A stretch of DNA of 64,000 nucleotides, from NCBI RefSeq assembly GCF_051414055.1, contig NZ_JBLKNX010000019.1, forward strand, positions 1 to 64,000. Direction: 5' to 3'. A model generated the notes under the pieces. That model was not told where the DNA came from and searched no databases. It was given only the letters and a program-made list of their open reading frames with translations. The stretch is from Halosimplex halobium. GTDB taxonomy: Archaea; Halobacteriota; Halobacteria; Halobacteriales; Haloarculaceae. The translations under genes were made by a program, and so were the position numbers. Each line of letters opens with the position of its first letter. The first letter of the stretch is position 1. Positions 34,025 to 42,352 of this stretch are shown here, one piece after another.

Positions 34025-34225
34025 ATGCGCGTCACCGTCGCCGTCGCCGGCGAAGACACCCGCGAGGTCGAGGTCGACGACGGGGCGACCTACGCCGACC
34101 TGCTGGAGCCGCTGCCCTACGGCGCCCACGAGGTGTCCGTCCTCGTCGACGGCCGCCCCGTCCCAGAGGACGCCCCCGTCGAGGCCGAGGAGGTCGAGGT
34201 CCTGCGGCTCGTCAAGGGCGGGTGA
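34025..34225 (+). CDS. samp2: Small archaeal modifier protein SAMP2
   Basis: A 66-residue ubiquitin-like beta-grasp protein ending in the diglycine VKGG needed for conjugation. It strongly resembles Haloferax SAMP2 (VTV start, THEV/AHEVSVLVDGRPVPED and LRLVKGG). SAMP2 is activated by UbaA, forms isopeptide links to lysines and also donates sulfur for tRNA thiolation. PAN, which feeds tagged proteins to the proteasome, is encoded at 58.2 kb. The next gene follows in the opposite direction. Confidence 0.93.
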   Translation: MRVTVAVAGEDTREVEVDDGATYADLLEPLPYGAHEVSVLVDGRPVPEDAPVEAEEVEVLRLVKGG

Positions 34226-34323
34226 CCGGCGGCGCCGGGGCCAGTGTCGGCGGGGGCAACCTTCCGGTCGGTCTCTCCCCGCGGTCGCTCACCGCGGTCG
34301 CGTTCGCGGGAGGGCCGAGACCG

Positions 34324-34698
34324 TCACGAGAGGTGAGCCGTTACGTCGGTCGAGGAGATCATCCCGACGTAGTCGTCTTCGACGACCGGGAGGTGCTTGA
34401 TCCCGTACGTGGCCATCATCGCGGCGACCTCCTCCATGTAGAGGTCGGGTGTCGCCGTCTCCACGTCGGTCGTCATCACGTCGCTCACGCGGAGGGCCGA
34501 GACATCGTCTCCCTCGGCGACGGCGTCGAGCACGTCCGTGCTGCTGATTATCGCTCGCGGCGTGGTCGTCACCACCAGCGCGTTGATATCCGCGTCCCGC
34601 ATCCGCTGGGCGGCCTCTCTCACCGTGGCGTCCTTCGAGATCGTCTCCAGCGGCGTGGACATCACGTCTCCGACGGTAACCCTGTCGTTCGATGGCAT
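34324..34698 (-). CDS. Paired CBS-domain protein
   Basis: A 124-residue protein with two CBS domains (about 10-58 and 72-122) and nothing else, likely binding an adenosine nucleotide such as AMP, ATP or SAM at the interface. The motifs DVMSTPLETISKDATV and DVMTTDVETATPDLY mark each domain. The start at 34698 is preferred over the ATG nine codons upstream. The role is regulatory, partner unknown. Confidence 0.9.
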   Translation of the reverse strand: MPSNDRVTVGDVMSTPLETISKDATVREAAQRMRDADINALVVTTTPRAIISSTDVLDAVAEGDDVSALRVSDVMTTDVETATPDLYMEEVAAMMATYGIKHLPVVEDDYVGMISSTDVTAHLS

Positions 34699-34823
34699 AC
34701 AGCACAGGACGGGAGCGACGCTCAAGTGGTTTGCCCAGGGTTCGACGGCTTACCCCGCCGGCGGGTCCACGTCGGCGACCTCGGACGCAGTCGTTTTGAC
34801 CGGGGAGCGTCTATCGGCGGTCG

Positions 34824-35318
34824 ATGAGTGGCTCTCAGCCAGCGCCGGCGTTCGAGTTACCCAACGTCGGGGCCGGTCCCGACCCCTGTTCGCTGGCGAC
34901 GCTTGCGGACACCGAGTCGTTCGTCGTCCTCCTCTTTCACCACGACGACGCTTGCCACGACTGCCGCGCTCAGGCGAAGAAGGCCGGCGAACGCTACGCC
35001 GCGCTGCGGGCCCGCGACGCCGTCGCCGTCTCCGTGCTCCCCCGGGACCGCGAGCGGGCAGAGGACTGGCAGGAGCGCTTCGACCTCCCACACCCGCTGC
35101 TGGTCGACCCCGACGGGACCGCGGGCGCCGACTACGGCCAGCCCGTCCGGCTCCCGATGTTCGCGGAACTCCCGATATTCGGGCGGCTCCCTGCGGTCGC
35201 CGTCGTCGACACCCGCGGCGCCGAACCGGAGGTCGCCTGGACCTACCGCGGCCGGTCGACGTGGGACCACCCCTCGATGACGACCGTCCTCGAAGGCCTC
35301 GACAGCGTCCGGGAGTGA
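34824..35318 (+). CDS. Redoxin, peroxiredoxin-like
   Basis: A 164-residue thioredoxin-fold protein of the AhpC/TSA-redoxin type. It has a Cys pair at 44-47 (CHDC) within FHHDDACHDCRAQAKKAG and a long C-terminal strand region ending in AWTYRGRSTWDHPS, as in peroxiredoxin-like proteins. It probably reduces peroxides or disulfides, using the CxxC. The neighbour GNAT gene follows by 26 bp and may share the transcript. Confidence 0.85.
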   Translation: MSGSQPAPAFELPNVGAGPDPCSLATLADTESFVVLLFHHDDACHDCRAQAKKAGERYAALRARDAVAVSVLPRDRERAEDWQERFDLPHPLLVDPDGTAGADYGQPVRLPMFAELPIFGRLPAVAVVDTRGAEPEVAWTYRGRSTWDHPSMTTVLEGLDSVRE

Positions 35319-35343
35319 ACTCGATGCGCCCCCCACTCCGCCG

Positions 35344-35817
35344 ATGCCCCGCGACGTGACCGTCCGCCCGGCGACGGCCGACGACCTGACCGGCGTGCTC
35401 GGCGTCCTCGACGCCGCCGCGCTGGCGACGGACGCCGACCGGGTCCGCGCGAGCGCCGCGGGCGGCGACGCGTTCGTCGCGGTCCGCGGATCGGGGTCAG
35501 GAGCGGGCGACGCCAGCGGGACCGTCCTCGGCGCGCTCGTGCTGGTCGACTCTGAGGTCCCGGACAGCGCCGAGAGCGCGGGGCCGGACAGCGCCGAGAT
35601 CGACGCGGTGGCCGTCCGGCGGCGCCGCCGCGGCCAGGGGATCGGTCGGGCGCTGGTCGCGGCGGCCGCCGAGCGCTACGGCCGACTGGTCGCCGAGTTC
35701 GACGCCGGTGTGGTGCCGTTCTACGAGTCGCTGGGGTTCGCGGTCGAGGCCGTCGACGGGGAGCGCGACCGCTATCGGGGCGTGTTGCGCGGTGCGATAA
35801 CGGACGAGGACGCCTGA
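35344..35817 (+). CDS. GNAT family N-acetyltransferase
   Basis: A 157-residue acetyl-CoA-dependent acetyltransferase. The acetyl-CoA loop is visible as VRRRRRGQGIGRALVAAA (about 96-115), the R/Q-x-x-G-x-G/A motif of the family. The substrate is unknown. It lies immediately downstream of the redoxin gene and ends just before the convergent hexose mutase gene. Confidence 0.85.
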   Translation: MPRDVTVRPATADDLTGVLGVLDAAALATDADRVRASAAGGDAFVAVRGSGSGAGDASGTVLGALVLVDSEVPDSAESAGPDSAEIDAVAVRRRRRGQGIGRALVAAAAERYGRLVAEFDAGVVPFYESLGFAVEAVDGERDRYRGVLRGAITDEDA

Positions 35818-35832
35818 TGGAGCGTCGCCGGC

Positions 35833-37293
35833 TCAGACCAGCGGCTCGACCAGCTCGCGGCCGGCCGCGAGCAGTTCGTCGACACGCTCCTGTGAACTCG
35901 CCTCGGCGTAGACCCGCAGTTTGGGCTCCGTGCCGCTGGGACGCATCAGCAGCCAGGTGCCGTCCGCGAGGAAGATCTTGAAGCCGTCGACGGTCGAGAC
36001 GCGCTCGACCGCCGAGCCGGCGAGTTCGTCGGGCAGCGCGTCCTCCAGGTCGCCGAGAACGGGGTCCTTGCGCTCGTCGGGGCAGTCGACGCTGACCCGG
36101 TCCTGGACGATGGCGCCGTGGCGCTCAAGCAGGCCGTCGACGCGGTCGTCGTACGGTTCGGCGGCGGCGACGGCCGCGGCGAGGACGGCCACTGCGACGC
36201 CGTCCTTGTTGCGGACGTGGGTCGTGATGCCGAACCCGCCGCTCTCCTCGCCGCCCATCAGCGCGTCGTGGTCGGCCATCGCCTGTGCGACCCACTTGAA
36301 GCCGACTGCCGTCTCGTGGACCGACTGGCCGTAGGCCTCGGCGACACGATCGACGATGCTGCTGGTCGAGACCGTCCGGACCACGTCGCCCGTCGGCCCC
36401 TGGTCGGGCTCGCCGTCCCGGGCCTCGTCGTCGACCGACCAGAACCCGCCGTCGAGCAGCGCCTCGTAGGTCGCGGCGAAGAAGAGGTTCGGGTCGAGGA
36501 CGCCTCGGTCGGGCGTGACGACGGCGATCCGGTCGGCGTCGCCGTCGTTGGCGACGCCCAGGTCGGCGTCCGACTCGGCGACGCGGTCGGCCAGGTCGCC
36601 GAGGTGGGCGGCGGTGGGTTCGGGCGAGTCGCCGCCGAAGTCGGGGTCCCGATCACAGCGGAGCCGCTCCACGTCCGCGCCGGCGCGTTCGAGGAGCAGG
36701 TCGGTGACGCCGCGGCCGCTGCCGTGCATCGCGTCGTACACAACGGAGAGGCCCGACAGGTCGGTGTCGACGGCGTCGAGCACGCGGTCGGTGTACGGGG
36801 CGACGAGGTCGGCCTCTTCGACGCCGCCCCACTGCGATTCGGGGAGCGGGTCGGGCTCGGCGAGGCGGTCGGCGAGGGCGTCCGTGACTTCGGGGAGCGC
36901 GGGCGCACCGCCCGCGGGGAGGAACTTCACGCCGTTGTACTCCGGGGGGTTGTGCGAGGCGGTGACCATCAGCCCGCCCGCGAGGTCGCGCTGGCGGACG
37001 GTCCAGGCGACGACCGGCGTCGGGCAGTCGCGAGGGGGGACGAGCACGTCGAAGCCGTTCGCGGCGAGCACGCGGGCGAGCTCCTCGGCGAACCCGCGGG
37101 AGGTCTCGCGGGCGTCGTAGCCGACGGCGACGGTTCCCGACCCGTCGCTGGCGTCGAGGGACCCGTCGGCCTCTTCGCGGAGGTACGTCGCGACTGCCTG
37201 GCCGACCATGCGGACGCGCGGCTCGGTGAACTCGTCGAGCGTCGCGCGCCAGCCGTCGGTGCCGAACTCGATCGCAGCGGCCTCGTCGGTCAT
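35833..37293 (-). CDS. Phosphohexomutase (PGM/PMM family)
   Basis: A 486-residue alpha-D-phosphohexomutase. The phosphoserine loop is TASHNPP with Ser113, the metal loop DGDADR at 250-255, the sugar loop GEESGG, and the phosphate loop RPSGTEP near the C-terminus, all intact. It should convert glucose-1-phosphate or mannose-1-phosphate to the 6-phosphates for glycan precursors. Start at 37293 (MTDEAAAIEF). A second mutase, glmM, lies at 42.4 kb. Confidence 0.93.
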   Translation of the reverse strand: MTDEAAAIEFGTDGWRATLDEFTEPRVRMVGQAVATYLREEADGSLDASDGSGTVAVGYDARETSRGFAEELARVLAANGFDVLVPPRDCPTPVVAWTVRQRDLAGGLMVTASHNPPEYNGVKFLPAGGAPALPEVTDALADRLAEPDPLPESQWGGVEEADLVAPYTDRVLDAVDTDLSGLSVVYDAMHGSGRGVTDLLLERAGADVERLRCDRDPDFGGDSPEPTAAHLGDLADRVAESDADLGVANDGDADRIAVVTPDRGVLDPNLFFAATYEALLDGGFWSVDDEARDGEPDQGPTGDVVRTVSTSSIVDRVAEAYGQSVHETAVGFKWVAQAMADHDALMGGEESGGFGITTHVRNKDGVAVAVLAAAVAAAEPYDDRVDGLLERHGAIVQDRVSVDCPDERKDPVLGDLEDALPDELAGSAVERVSTVDGFKIFLADGTWLLMRPSGTEPKLRVYAEASSQERVDELLAAGRELVEPLV

Positions 37294-37378
37294 AGCGGGG
37301 AGTGCGCCCCGGGGTCGCAAAAAGCTCCCGCCCCAGTTGGGACAGATTCAACACGCGCGTTCCCACTGTCGTACAGAC

Positions 37379-39073
37379 ATGGGTGTGCTCGGTCGCCGTC
37401 GAGCGCTCTCGATCGTCGCCGCAGTCGTCCTCGCGCTGTCACCGGTCGGTGCCGCGTGTGGCGTCGTCGGCGCGACCGGAACGCAGGCGACGGCGGACTA
37501 CACGATCGACAGCGTCGACGCGTTCGACTACTACAACAGCCGCGGATTCGAGGACAGCAACGGCGACGGACAGGTCGTGATCGCGGTCACGGCAACGCTG
37601 GATCTCTCGGAGAGTCGAGATCCGACCATTCAATACGGGGGCGACGCACCGCTCGTCCTCCGGGGGAGCGGCGGCTTCACCAACTCGGGGGCCACGTTGG
37701 TCAGGTTGAGCGGTGACACCGACCTCACGATCCAGGGGCTGACGATCACGTCGATTCCCCGGAACAACGGCTACGGACACGCCGCGCTCCGGGCCGATGG
37801 TACCGTCGTCCTCCGGGACGTGACTGTCCGTGACACGGGGCGGTTCGTCTTCACGGACGGCGACGTACGTGTCGTCGACAGCACGTTCCGCCGGACCGGG
37901 CAGGTCGTCAAGACGGACGGCACCGTGACCGTCTCCGGGACGCTGATCGAGAACGCGAGCGACGACGACCACGGCGTGATCCGCGGCGACGAACTGGTCC
38001 GGCTCTCCGACACGACCGTTCGCAACGTCGACGGACGCAACGTCGGCGGGATCAGGAGCGACTCGGTCGTCGCGCGGAACGTGACGGTCGCCGATACCGA
38101 CGGTGCGGTCTGGGCGGAGGGCGAGGTAACGATCGAAGACAGTTACCTCAGCGACGGTAGCACGGTCGTTACCGACGGCGCTGTCCAGATATCGGACTCA
38201 CGCCTCGTCGATATCCGGGGCGACCTGGCCGTCGACGGCGGCAGTGTCGACATCGACCACGCGCGGCTTCGCCACACCAGCGGCATCGGCGACCAGTACA
38301 GCAGCGACATCACCGTGACGGACAGCACACTGACCGATGTGGGACGGCTCAACGGCGAGGATATCGTCCTGCGGCACGTCACCGTCAACCGGACGAACGG
38401 CAGGACTGCCGAGGCACATTCGCTTCGGGTCGAACACAGTACGATACGGAACACTCAGGGGCTTCGCGGCGTTGACGGGGTCACGGTCGTCGACTCCGTC
38501 CTGTCCCACACCGACCGGATCGACATCGGTGGTTCGCTGACGATCCGAAACTCGACGCTCGTCTCCTTCGGTCGCTTCCAGTCGGGCAACGAGTACTGGC
38601 AACTCCGGATCGTCGACTCGACGATCCACGGCTCGTCGTCGCCGCTCGTACCCGCGGTCAACGAGCAGTCGATCCGGCGGGTCAACTTCATCGAGGCCGA
38701 ACCGCCGGTGTTCGAGGGCCGTCTGCCCAACAAGAGCATGGTGTTCGTCGACACGACCAGCGACAGCGAACCACCGGGCGAGTGGACCGCCGACGTGTTC
38801 TGGAGCCGCGAGGAACCGTTCCCCTCCGTCGACAGTTTGCCGGCCAGCGCCGTTCGGACGCCGACCACGACACCGACCGCAACGCGGACCGGGACGGCGA
38901 CCGACGCGGCCACTTCGTCGACGCCGACCGAGACGACGACGCGAGCACCGGAGCGGGACCGGGCGACAGAACGGGACCGGGCGACGGCGACGCCCGCGAC
39001 CGGCTCTGGGTTCGGACCGGTGATCGCGCTGCTCGCCGCCGCCTTCACCGTGCTCGCCGGCCGGCGACACTGA
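37379..39073 (+). CDS. Beta-helix surface protein with archaeosortase-type C-terminus
   Basis: A 564-residue exported protein. An N-terminal signal (RRRALSIVAAVVLALSPVGA) is followed by a long right-handed parallel beta-helix built from repeats such as 'TVRDTGRFVFTDGDVRVVDST'. A Thr/Pro-rich linker (about 500-540) leads to GSGFGPVIALLAAAFTVLAGRRH, a C-terminal helix with basic end resembling the PGF-CTERM anchor sorted by archaeosortase. So it is probably a surface glycoprotein, ligand unknown. Confidence 0.8.
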   Translation: MGVLGRRRALSIVAAVVLALSPVGAACGVVGATGTQATADYTIDSVDAFDYYNSRGFEDSNGDGQVVIAVTATLDLSESRDPTIQYGGDAPLVLRGSGGFTNSGATLVRLSGDTDLTIQGLTITSIPRNNGYGHAALRADGTVVLRDVTVRDTGRFVFTDGDVRVVDSTFRRTGQVVKTDGTVTVSGTLIENASDDDHGVIRGDELVRLSDTTVRNVDGRNVGGIRSDSVVARNVTVADTDGAVWAEGEVTIEDSYLSDGSTVVTDGAVQISDSRLVDIRGDLAVDGGSVDIDHARLRHTSGIGDQYSSDITVTDSTLTDVGRLNGEDIVLRHVTVNRTNGRTAEAHSLRVEHSTIRNTQGLRGVDGVTVVDSVLSHTDRIDIGGSLTIRNSTLVSFGRFQSGNEYWQLRIVDSTIHGSSSPLVPAVNEQSIRRVNFIEAEPPVFEGRLPNKSMVFVDTTSDSEPPGEWTADVFWSREEPFPSVDSLPASAVRTPTTTPTATRTGTATDAATSSTPTETTTRAPERDRATERDRATATPATGSGFGPVIALLAAAFTVLAGRRH

Positions 39074-39080
39074 TCGCACG

Positions 39081-39344
39081 TCACTCGATCAGTCGCTCTT
39101 TCTCGGCCCGCGAGCACTGCTTGATCTCGTACTCGCGACTCATCGCGGCGGACTGCGAGTCGAACCCCTCGACGTGGACGAGTTCGACCGGCGTCCGGCC
39201 GCGGGTGTACTTCGCGCCCGCGCCGTCGTCGTGCTCGCGGACGCGTCGCTCCACGTCGGTGGTGTACCCCGTGTAGAAGGTGTCGTCGGCGCACCGCAGG
39301 ACGTAGACGAAGTGGTCGGGGTCGGCGGTCCGCTGGTCGGTCAT
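39081..39344 (-). CDS. GIY-YIG nuclease domain protein
   Basis: An 87-residue stand-alone GIY-YIG domain of the UPF0213 type. The motif VYVLRCADDTFYTGYT contains the Tyr-Val-Leu and TGYT version of GIY-YIG, followed by Arg and a late Glu (SREYEIKQ). The family is linked to DNA repair or endonuclease activity, but these short members are poorly studied. The protein is complete at family length. Convergent with the beta-helix gene. Confidence 0.92.
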   Translation of the reverse strand: MTDQRTADPDHFVYVLRCADDTFYTGYTTDVERRVREHDDGAGAKYTRGRTPVELVHVEGFDSQSAAMSREYEIKQCSRAEKERLIE

Positions 39345-39359
39345 CGGGCTGTGCGGGGA

Positions 39360-39509
39360 CTACGCTTCGGGGGCGCGCTCTCTCGCGACTTCCGCGATAC
39401 CCGCGTTCGCCGAGCAGCTCGGACAGGCGTGGACCGCACCGGTCTCGTCGGCGAAGACGCGAGCGAACTGGTCGGAGACGTGCGCACCGCAGTGATTACA
39501 CGTTGGCAT
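39360..39509 (-). CDS. Small zinc-ribbon protein
   Basis: A 49-residue protein with two CxxC knuckles: CNHCG near the start and CPSCSAN later, so it binds one zinc. Haloarchaea encode many such miniproteins (DUF7563-type), some shown to affect regulation. The start at 39509 (MPTCNHCG) is chosen over an upstream in-frame ATG because the zinc domain begins there. Another member of the same shape is at 43853-44011. Confidence 0.8.
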   Translation of the reverse strand: MPTCNHCGAHVSDQFARVFADETGAVHACPSCSANAGIAEVARERAPEA

Positions 39510-39633
39510 TCGTTTGTCCCGGCTGTCAACCGGTACCAGTCCCTTGACGCGCCCCGGATATAACGAGTGTACCAACGCTGTTTGGTGTCGTCCGTGTAAC
39601 CGGATGAGAGAGCCCATACCGGCCGTCTCTCGG

Positions 39634-40404
39634 TCATCCGTCGCTCCGCGCGGCGTCGACGCGACGGGCGATCAGCCCCGCCTGCGCGCCGGCGGTGAAC
39701 CCGGCGTCGACGTTGACGACCGAGAGGGCGGTACACGACTGGATCATCCCCGAGAGCGCGGCCTCGCCCTCGCCGGCGTGGCCGTAGCCCGTCGAGACGG
39801 GGAGCCCGATGATCGGCACGTCGACCAGTCCCGCGAGCACGGTCGGGAGTGCGCCCTCGCGGCCGGCGGCGACGACGAGGGCGTCCTGCTCGCGCAGGAC
39901 TTCGAGCGAGTCCACCACGCGAGCGAGCGAGGCGACGCCCACGTCGTCGACCCGCTCGACGGTCGCGCCCATCTCGCGGGCGACGGCGGCGGCCTCCCCC
40001 GCGGGGACCGCGTCGGAGGTGCCGGCGGTCACGACCCCGACCGCGGCGTCCAGGTCCGGCCGCTCGAAGTCGGGGGTCGTCGCGACGACGACACCCGAGC
40101 GGTCGTCCGCCTCGACGGTCGCTTCGGGGTGGTCGGCCGCCAGCACGTCCGCGACGGCCTCGGCGACCGCCTCGTCTGCGCGGGTCACGATCGCCCTGCC
40201 GGTCGTCTCGACGGCCGTCGACGCCAGTGCCGCCACTTCCGCGGGCGTCTTGCCGTCGGCCAGCACCGCCTCGGGGACGCCGCTGCGGGTCGTCCGGGCC
40301 GCGTCGAACCGCCCGGCCTCGCCGGTGGCGTAGCCCGCCAGCTCCGCCTCGGCCTCGGCCGGCGAGACGTCGCCCGCCGCGACCGCTTCGAGTAGTTCGC
40401 GCAT
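39634..40404 (-). CDS. larB: Nickel-pincer cofactor biosynthesis protein LarB
   Basis: A 256-residue protein whose C-terminal half is AIR carboxylase/PurE-like (VVVAAGREGALPTVLAGLVDVPIIGLPVSTGYG). LarB carboxylates nicotinic acid adenine dinucleotide as the first step of the nickel-pincer cofactor used by LarA. The start at 40404 (MRELLEAVAAGD) gives family length. LarC and LarE are not in this window; a larA homologue is at 23.7-24.9 kb. Confidence 0.9.
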   Translation of the reverse strand: MRELLEAVAAGDVSPAEAEAELAGYATGEAGRFDAARTTRSGVPEAVLADGKTPAEVAALASTAVETTGRAIVTRADEAVAEAVADVLAADHPEATVEADDRSGVVVATTPDFERPDLDAAVGVVTAGTSDAVPAGEAAAVAREMGATVERVDDVGVASLARVVDSLEVLREQDALVVAAGREGALPTVLAGLVDVPIIGLPVSTGYGHAGEGEAALSGMIQSCTALSVVNVDAGFTAGAQAGLIARRVDAARSDG

Positions 40405-40647
40405 ACCCCCTCTGGGCGTTCGATCCACTTGACCGTCCCCTTCCGGACCGGCGCCCGCGGCCCCCGCGTTCGGCCCCTGCTGAGCGCGCGCGAGCGGTCC
40501 CACACCTCCGGAGGGGCCGATTTCCGCCCGTTTCGACCCCCGGTTTCCCAAAAGATACTTAAACTACCGTCGTTCGCAGAGGCCGACCGCGCCGGAGCGC
40601 CGCTCAGACCCCCGACAAAGCCGGCGAGACTGCGTCTAATTGGGAAA

Positions 40648-40657
40648 GTTTATAAAC
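40648..40657 (+). promoter_or_regulatory. TATA box of histone-fold gene
   Basis: The sequence GTTTATAAAC at 40648-40657 is a near-perfect archaeal TATA box. About 27 bases downstream is the ATG at 40682, so the transcript is predicted to be leaderless, which is common in haloarchaea. An A/T-rich BRE-like GGGAAA lies just upstream. Confidence 0.75.
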
Positions 40658-40681
40658 CATCCATTTGTTCAAGCGACTTGT

Positions 40682-40849
40682 ATGGCAGACCTCATTGTCA
40701 AGAACTCGGTCAAGGAAGCGCTCGAAGACATGAACGTCTCCCGCGACTTTTACGACGCCCTCGACGAGGAAGTCGAGGAGCTGCTCGACGAGGCGCAGCG
40801 ACGCGCCGAGGCCAACGACCGGAAGACGGTCCAGCCGCGCGACCTGTAA
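40682..40849 (+). CDS. Histone-fold DUF1931-like protein
   Basis: A 55-residue acidic protein (MADLIVKNSVKEALEDMNVS) with the helix-loop-helix pattern of a histone fold, as in the archaeal DUF1931 family. It may bind DNA or act as a dimer regulator. It has a strong consensus TATA box and seems to be highly transcribed, leaderless. It is complete and isolated between larB and rpiA. Confidence 0.85.
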   Translation: MADLIVKNSVKEALEDMNVSRDFYDALDEEVEELLDEAQRRAEANDRKTVQPRDL

Positions 40850-40880
40850 GGTCGACGGGAACAGCGTATTTTTATCGGCG

Positions 40881-41561
40881 TCAGGGCTCGAAGACGGTTA
40901 CGTCAGTCTCCGTCCCGACGTAGACCTCGTCGGCGAAGTCGACGAACAGCCCGTGCTCCACGACGCCCGGCAGCGCCGACAGGTCCGCCGCCAGCCCGGC
41001 GGGGTCGGGCATCGCGCCGAACTCGCAGTCGAGGATCAGGTTGCCGTTGTCGGAGACGACGGGGCCGCTCTTGCGGTCGGCCCGCCTGAGTTCCGGCCGA
41101 CCGCCGAGCCGGCGGACGGCGTCGGCGACGGTCGACCGGGCGTCCGGTAGCACCTCGACGGGCACCGGGTCGTCGAGCACGTCGACCTCCTTCGTGGGGT
41201 CGACGACGACGAGCAGCCGGTCGGCCGCGGCGTCGACGACCTTCTCGCGGGCGTGGGCGCCGCCGCCGCCCTTCACGAGGTCGGCGCCCGCGATCTGGTC
41301 GGCGCCGTCGATCGCCAGGTCGATATCGCTCTCGTCCAGCGTCGTCAGCGGGATCCCCTCGTCGACGGCGATCTCTCTCGCCTGGAACGACGTGGGGACG
41401 CCCTCGATGTCCAGCCCCGCGTCGACCTCGCGGCCGAGCGGGCGGATGGCGTGAGCCGCCGTGCTGCCGCTCCCGAGTCCGACGACGGTGCCGTCTTCGA
41501 CCGCTTCGGCCGCGCGCTCGCCCGCGCGGCGCTTGGCCGCCTCGCGCTCGCTCTGGTTCAT
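40881..41561 (-). CDS. rpiA: Ribose-5-phosphate isomerase A
   Basis: A 226-residue enzyme that interconverts ribose-5-phosphate and ribulose-5-phosphate. The substrate-binding loops GLGSGSTA (about 29-36), DGADQ and KGGGGAHAREK are intact. It links to nucleotide synthesis and, in haloarchaea, to the ribulose monophosphate route to ribose. The ATG at 41561 starts with MNQSEREAAK. A small zinc-finger gene follows upstream on the same strand. Confidence 0.95.
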   Translation of the reverse strand: MNQSEREAAKRRAGERAAEAVEDGTVVGLGSGSTAAHAIRPLGREVDAGLDIEGVPTSFQAREIAVDEGIPLTTLDESDIDLAIDGADQIAGADLVKGGGGAHAREKVVDAAADRLLVVVDPTKEVDVLDDPVPVEVLPDARSTVADAVRRLGGRPELRRADRKSGPVVSDNGNLILDCEFGAMPDPAGLAADLSALPGVVEHGLFVDFADEVYVGTETDVTVFEP

Positions 41562-41655
41562 ACCCCACCCATCGCCTGGGGGTCGCAAAAACGCTACCGA
41601 CCGCGAACGGCCGGCGGTCGGTACCCTCACCGTCCTCGACGGTCGGCGACGACGG

Positions 41656-41832
41656 TCAGCCGCTCCAGCCGCCGCGGAGGTCGCCGCCGACCCGGTCGCG
41701 CCAGGTCTCGAACTTCGCCTCGCATTCGGGGTGCTCGGCCGTGTGGTCGACGAAGCCCGCGCCCGGCGACGCGAGCGCCTCGCCGCAGAACGGACACCGC
41801 TCGGGGTCGTTCCAGGAGTCTGTCGCTGCCAT
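41656..41832 (-). CDS. Small zinc-finger protein
   Basis: A 58-residue protein with a C-x2-C ... H-x-x-x-H-x-x-x-C type zinc site (CPFCGEAL, then DHTAEHPECEAKFETW). It resembles short haloarchaeal DUF7501-like proteins, of unknown role. The ATG at 41832 (MAATDSW) fits those, although an in-frame ATG at 41859 exists. An AT-rich promoter lies upstream at about 41868-41882. Confidence 0.8.
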   Translation of the reverse strand: MAATDSWNDPERCPFCGEALASPGAGFVDHTAEHPECEAKFETWRDRVGGDLRGGWSG

Positions 41833-41867
41833 ACCAGAATCGGCCAGGTCCAGCGACATAAGTTTTC

Positions 41868-41882
41868 CCGGAAAATAATATA
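41868..41882 (-). promoter_or_regulatory. TATA-like element for the small zinc-finger gene
   Basis: On the minus strand the AT-rich run CCTATATTATTTTCC lies here, the only such element in the divergent intergenic region upstream of the 58-residue zinc-finger protein. Transcription would begin near 41850, a short distance before the ATG at 41832. Confidence 0.5.
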
Positions 41883-42046
41883 GGTACATGGATTGGTGGT
41901 TAAACACCCTATTATTTTTCTGTCCCGAAAGAGATTATCTCGGAACCGAGTCCCAGAAGCGCGTGAACAATTCACAATACCCCCGCGAAACGGTCACACA
42001 GGCCGAGACGTACGTCCTTATATTCTCAAGTCGCGATAATAGGAAC

Positions 42047-42057
42047 GCTTAAATCGG
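42047..42057 (+). promoter_or_regulatory. TATA-like element for 42-residue zinc-ribbon gene
   Basis: CGCTTAAATCG at 42047-42057 is a TATA-like element about 27 bases before the ATG at 42079, which predicts a nearly leaderless transcript. A second candidate, CCTTATATTC, lies 30 bp upstream. The intergenic region 41833-42078 is AT-rich and also contains the short palindrome CTCGGAACCGAG at 41939-41950. Confidence 0.5.
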
Positions 42058-42078
42058 AGAACGATCTGAACTCCGGTA

Positions 42079-42207
42079 ATGGCAACGCAGCAGCACACAG
42101 CCGTCGGGGCGTACAGGTGTCCCGACTGCGGCGGCGAGATAACGTTCGAACACCAGTCCTGGGAGTGCAGCGACTGCGGTCACGCGCCGCGCCACGGCGC
42201 CGACTGA
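42079..42207 (+). CDS. 42-residue zinc-ribbon protein
   Basis: A very short protein with two CxxC knuckles: RCPDCGGEI and WECSDCGHAP. It folds as a single rubredoxin-like zinc ribbon. Such miniproteins are frequent in haloarchaea, with regulatory roles shown for a few. The reading frame is confirmed by the two Cys pairs and a well-placed TATA element. It precedes glmM, by 145 bp. Confidence 0.8.
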   Translation: MATQQHTAVGAYRCPDCGGEITFEHQSWECSDCGHAPRHGAD

Positions 42208-42352
42208 CCCCGGGACGAGCGGTACAGCCACCCGCCCGCGCGGCGAGTCACTGGATACTGTCAGGCATCCACCCTTTTCCCCTCGACCGGCCGACGCCGA
42301 GCGACCGCGTCGACGGCCGAGTTTTTTGGTCCGACCCGCCGTCGCGTCGACT

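Noticed and set aside
39120..39180. tRNA gene suggested by a GTTCGACTC-like sequence
   Set aside because: It lies inside the GIY-YIG coding region and no cloverleaf pairs around it.
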